From positions 248,001 through 312,000 of the forward strand of contig NIOB01000008.1 of assembly GCA_002189105.1 (NCBI GenBank): DNA of 64,000 nucleotides, in the 5' to 3' direction. The position numbers and the translations under genes are program-made. Shown here one piece after another: positions 62,112-64,000 of this stretch. The notes under the pieces were generated by a model. The model did no database searches. It was given only the letters and a program-made list of their open reading frames with translations, and was not told the DNA's origin. How positions within the stretch are numbered: the first letter of the stretch is position 1; every line of letters starts with the position of its first letter. Origin of the DNA: Saccharibacillus soli (GTDB taxonomy: Bacteria > Bacillota > Bacilli > Paenibacillales > Paenibacillaceae).

Positions 62112-62150
62112 AAAACCGCAGGGCCGCGCAATCCGCGCGTCCTCTGCGGT
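62112..62150 (-). terminator. intrinsic terminator of the ABC transporter operon
   Basis: ACCGCAGAGGACGCGC pairs with GCGCGGCCCTGCGGT (few mismatches), then TTTTGC on the minus strand; it lies between the binding-lipoprotein gene and the HAD gene. Confidence 0.75.
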
Positions 62151-62264
62151 CAACGTTTTTACAGCCCAAGATCACTGTTCTTCACCTCTAAAGACCTGTG
62201 CTTCAGAGCGCCAACGATCGGCCTTCACAGAGCTGCAACTTCATGCGTTCACGCGCTTCCAGTT

Positions 62265-63659
62265 TTATCTTTTGACGCGATCCAGCTCACTCTGCGCCTT
62301 GACCTGTGCTTCCTTGAGCGCCTGCTCGGCCGGTACATTGTTGATCTGCACCTGATCGGCCGCTACTTTGAGCGCGTCAGTGATCTTGCCGCCCGTTGGA
62401 TCAAGGAAAGGAACCGAAGCGTGGGAAGCCTGCTGGAGCGGTACGCTGATCTGTGGGTTCTTCTCACTGAACGCTTTGAACGCCGGATCTTCCAGTGCCG
62501 ATTGACGAACCGCAATATAGCCCGTCTTCATCGACCAGTCGGCGGTATTTTCCGGCTGCATGAAATACGTGAGCCATTTAAACGCGGCCTGCTGCTGTTC
62601 GGGGCTGGCTTTGGCTACGATACCTGCCTGAATCGCATTGGCAACCGGCTTGCCTGGGCCTACGCCTTCCCAGCCCGGCTGCTCCATCGCGGCCACGATG
62701 TTGAAGTCGAGATCGCCCTGATCGCCGCTGGAACCGGTATAGCCCGCCGCTTTATTTTTCATCACATCATCAATGGTCTTGTACCAATATTCCCAACCCT
62801 GACCGCCCGAGTGGATTCGCATAATCTGGTCGTCATGAATCCACTTGCGGAACTGCTCCCACGTCTCGACCCACTCCGGGGAGTCAATCGTGACGGTCTT
62901 GCCATCTTCGCTTAATACGCTGCCGCCACGGCTCAGTGCCGCGTCGATCATATTGCCTTCACCCCACATCGGCTCCCACCCGTAGAAGGTCGTTTTTCCG
63001 CCTTCTTTTTTGGTCATTTTCGCCGCCGCGTCCGCCAATGCTTCCCAGGTGGTCAGGCTGGCCGGGTCAATCCCAGCGGCCTTGAGCGTATCCTTGCGGT
63101 AGTACATGACCTGCGTGGTGCCATACATCGGCAGGAAATATTGTTTGCCATCCACCTTGCCCTGATCGAGGAAAGTCTGCACGAAGTCTTCTGCCTTGAA
63201 GTTGGAATCCGCTGCGATCAACTCATCCAGCGAAGCATAATATCCTTTGCGTGCCCAATCCACATTCGAGCTGAGTACCGCTGCCGGGACATTATTGGAA
63301 GCAATCGCGGCCTGAAGCTTCTGTTCTGTCTCCGTATAGTCGGCCTGTGCGATCCCCTTAACCACAACTTCCTTCTGCGAGGCATTGAACGCATCGATCT
63401 TCGCTTTCATATTGTCACCCAGATTGCCGCCCAATCCGTACCAGAATTCGATCTCAACCGGCTTGGTCGAATCGGACGACCCGGCTGCCGGAGCGGAACT
63501 TGCGGAAGCACTTGGCGTTTGTCCGCTTGGCGATGAACCACAGGCGGTGAGCAGAGTGAAGCTTGCCGCCAGCAGCATGGACATGCCGCCTTTCCAGCTT
63601 AATTTGAGGGCACCTGGTTTACTCATGGCAAAACGTGCGGCGTTCAGACCTTGTTTCAT
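62265..63659 (-). CDS. ABC transporter substrate-binding lipoprotein (UgpB/MalE-like)
   Basis: 464 aa. Long signal (from KQGLNAARF...KGGMSMLLAASFTLLTAC, Cys near residue 40), Ser/Pro/Ala linker and SBP_bac_1 fold: IEFWYGLGGNLGDNMKAKIDAFNASQKEVVVKG and FLPMYGTTQVMYYRKDTLKAAGIDP. The FWYGLGG start, YRKD, and SSGDQGDLDFNIVAAMEQP segments resemble UgpB-type glycerol-3-phosphate/diester binders, but sugar binders are close. ATG at 63659 with GGAGGAG upstream. Next to a permease on the same strand. Confidence 0.88.
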   Translation of the reverse strand: MKQGLNAARFAMSKPGALKLSWKGGMSMLLAASFTLLTACGSSPSGQTPSASASSAPAAGSSDSTKPVEIEFWYGLGGNLGDNMKAKIDAFNASQKEVVVKGIAQADYTETEQKLQAAIASNNVPAAVLSSNVDWARKGYYASLDELIAADSNFKAEDFVQTFLDQGKVDGKQYFLPMYGTTQVMYYRKDTLKAAGIDPASLTTWEALADAAAKMTKKEGGKTTFYGWEPMWGEGNMIDAALSRGGSVLSEDGKTVTIDSPEWVETWEQFRKWIHDDQIMRIHSGGQGWEYWYKTIDDVMKNKAAGYTGSSGDQGDLDFNIVAAMEQPGWEGVGPGKPVANAIQAGIVAKASPEQQQAAFKWLTYFMQPENTADWSMKTGYIAVRQSALEDPAFKAFSEKNPQISVPLQQASHASVPFLDPTGGKITDALKVAADQVQINNVPAEQALKEAQVKAQSELDRVKR

Positions 63660-63694
63660 TCGTTGTTCTCCTCCAATGGGTGTGGGATGATGAA

Positions 63695-64000
63695 TCAGTT
63701 CTTGTTGACGCCAGCTGACATATTGACGCTCTGCATGATCGTCTTCTGGGCAAATAGGAAGAGGATGAGCAGGGGAGCGATGGTAAAAGCACTGGCAGCC
63801 ATAATCTGCGGCCAAGCCAGACCGTAGGCGCCGCCTTCCACGAAGAAACTGCGCAGACCTGCCGAGACGAGGCGCAGATCCGGGTCCTTCGTAATCAGCA
63901 TCGGCCAGAAATAATTGTTGTACTGCTCAATGAAGGTAATCAGGATCATGACGGCAAATGAGGAACGGATCAGCGGCGCCATAATGGTCCACAGAATCCG
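63695..64000 (-). CDS. ABC transporter permease, C-terminal part (UgpE/MalG-like)
   Basis: About 100 codons are inside the window; the N-terminus lies beyond its end. RILWTIMAPLIRSSFAVMILITFIEQYNNYFWPML, then TIAPLLILFLFAQKTIMQSVNMSAGVNKN, is the last part of a MalG-type permease with its final helices. The EAA loop is just outside. It ends 36 bp before the lipoprotein gene in the direction of transcription. Confidence 0.85.
   Translation of the reverse strand, partial: RILWTIMAPLIRSSFAVMILITFIEQYNNYFWPMLITKDPDLRLVSAGLRSFFVEGGAYGLAWPQIMAASAFTIAPLLILFLFAQKTIMQSVNMSAGVNKN

Overview
The window looks like chromosomal DNA from a fairly G+C-rich member of the Paenibacillaceae (Paenibacillus or Saccharibacillus type). 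This is inferred from gene content: S-layer-homology (SLH) proteins, a copper-amine-oxidase N-domain protein, a YesM/YesN plus LplABC-style sugar import cluster, many TTG starts with strong AGGAGG-type ribosome sites, and Bacillota-type intrinsic terminators. I saw no rRNA, tRNA, CRISPR array, prophage or insertion-sequence transposase.

Layout. 0-8 kb: a short-chain dehydrogenase behind a MerR-type promoter, a small secreted protein, an OmpR-type two-component pair, an exported Lys/Ala/Thr/His-rich repeat protein, a VanZ-family protein, and an MFS transporter with its TetR repressor. 8-12 kb: a probable five-gene operon of TetR, polar amino acid ABC transporter (binding protein, permease, ATPase) and OsmC. 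12-18 kb: an exported MORN protein, an SDR with Phe at the catalytic Tyr position, a chemoreceptor, one intact and one broken two-domain rhodanese, and a 115-bp imperfect palindrome. 18-25 kb: two tandem CNNM/CorC-like membrane proteins that share an unusual translation-start hairpin, an SLH-anchored esterase whose leader looks like a LicT/BglG antiterminator target, an aldehyde dehydrogenase and another SLH protein. 25-38 kb: a CHAD protein, a zinc-free medium-chain oxidoreductase, then a minus-strand sugar cluster (sensor kinase, AraC-type regulator, lipoprotein, two permeases, GH42 beta-galactosidase) with several large hairpin elements in its gaps. 38-41 kb: a second amino acid ABC operon. 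41-48 kb: an AI-2E-family exporter, two glycine-zipper stress-protein paralogues, a second chemoreceptor with a SigD-like promoter and a FapA-family protein. 47-51 kb: xtp-rph, a PgpA/YutG-like protein, an SseB-like protein and small ORFs. 51-64 kb: a copper-amine-oxidase-domain protein with duplicated His-containing helical domains, MBL hydrolase, hybrid kinase, methyltransferase, GNAT-Nudix fusion with DUF429, a HAD/SMR/metallophosphoesterase operon whose HAD carries four 14-residue repeats, and a sugar/glycerol-phosphate-type ABC lipoprotein and permease running off the end.

Functionally the window reads as accessory metabolism and surface biology: sugar and amino acid import, cell-surface enzymes, stress and chemotaxis. 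The best candidates for something new are regulatory and structural: the Shine-Dalgarno/hairpin/UUG start shared by the two CNNM genes, the RAT-like leader before an SLH esterase, and the family of large intergenic palindromes. All calls come from reading the sequence; no database search was run.
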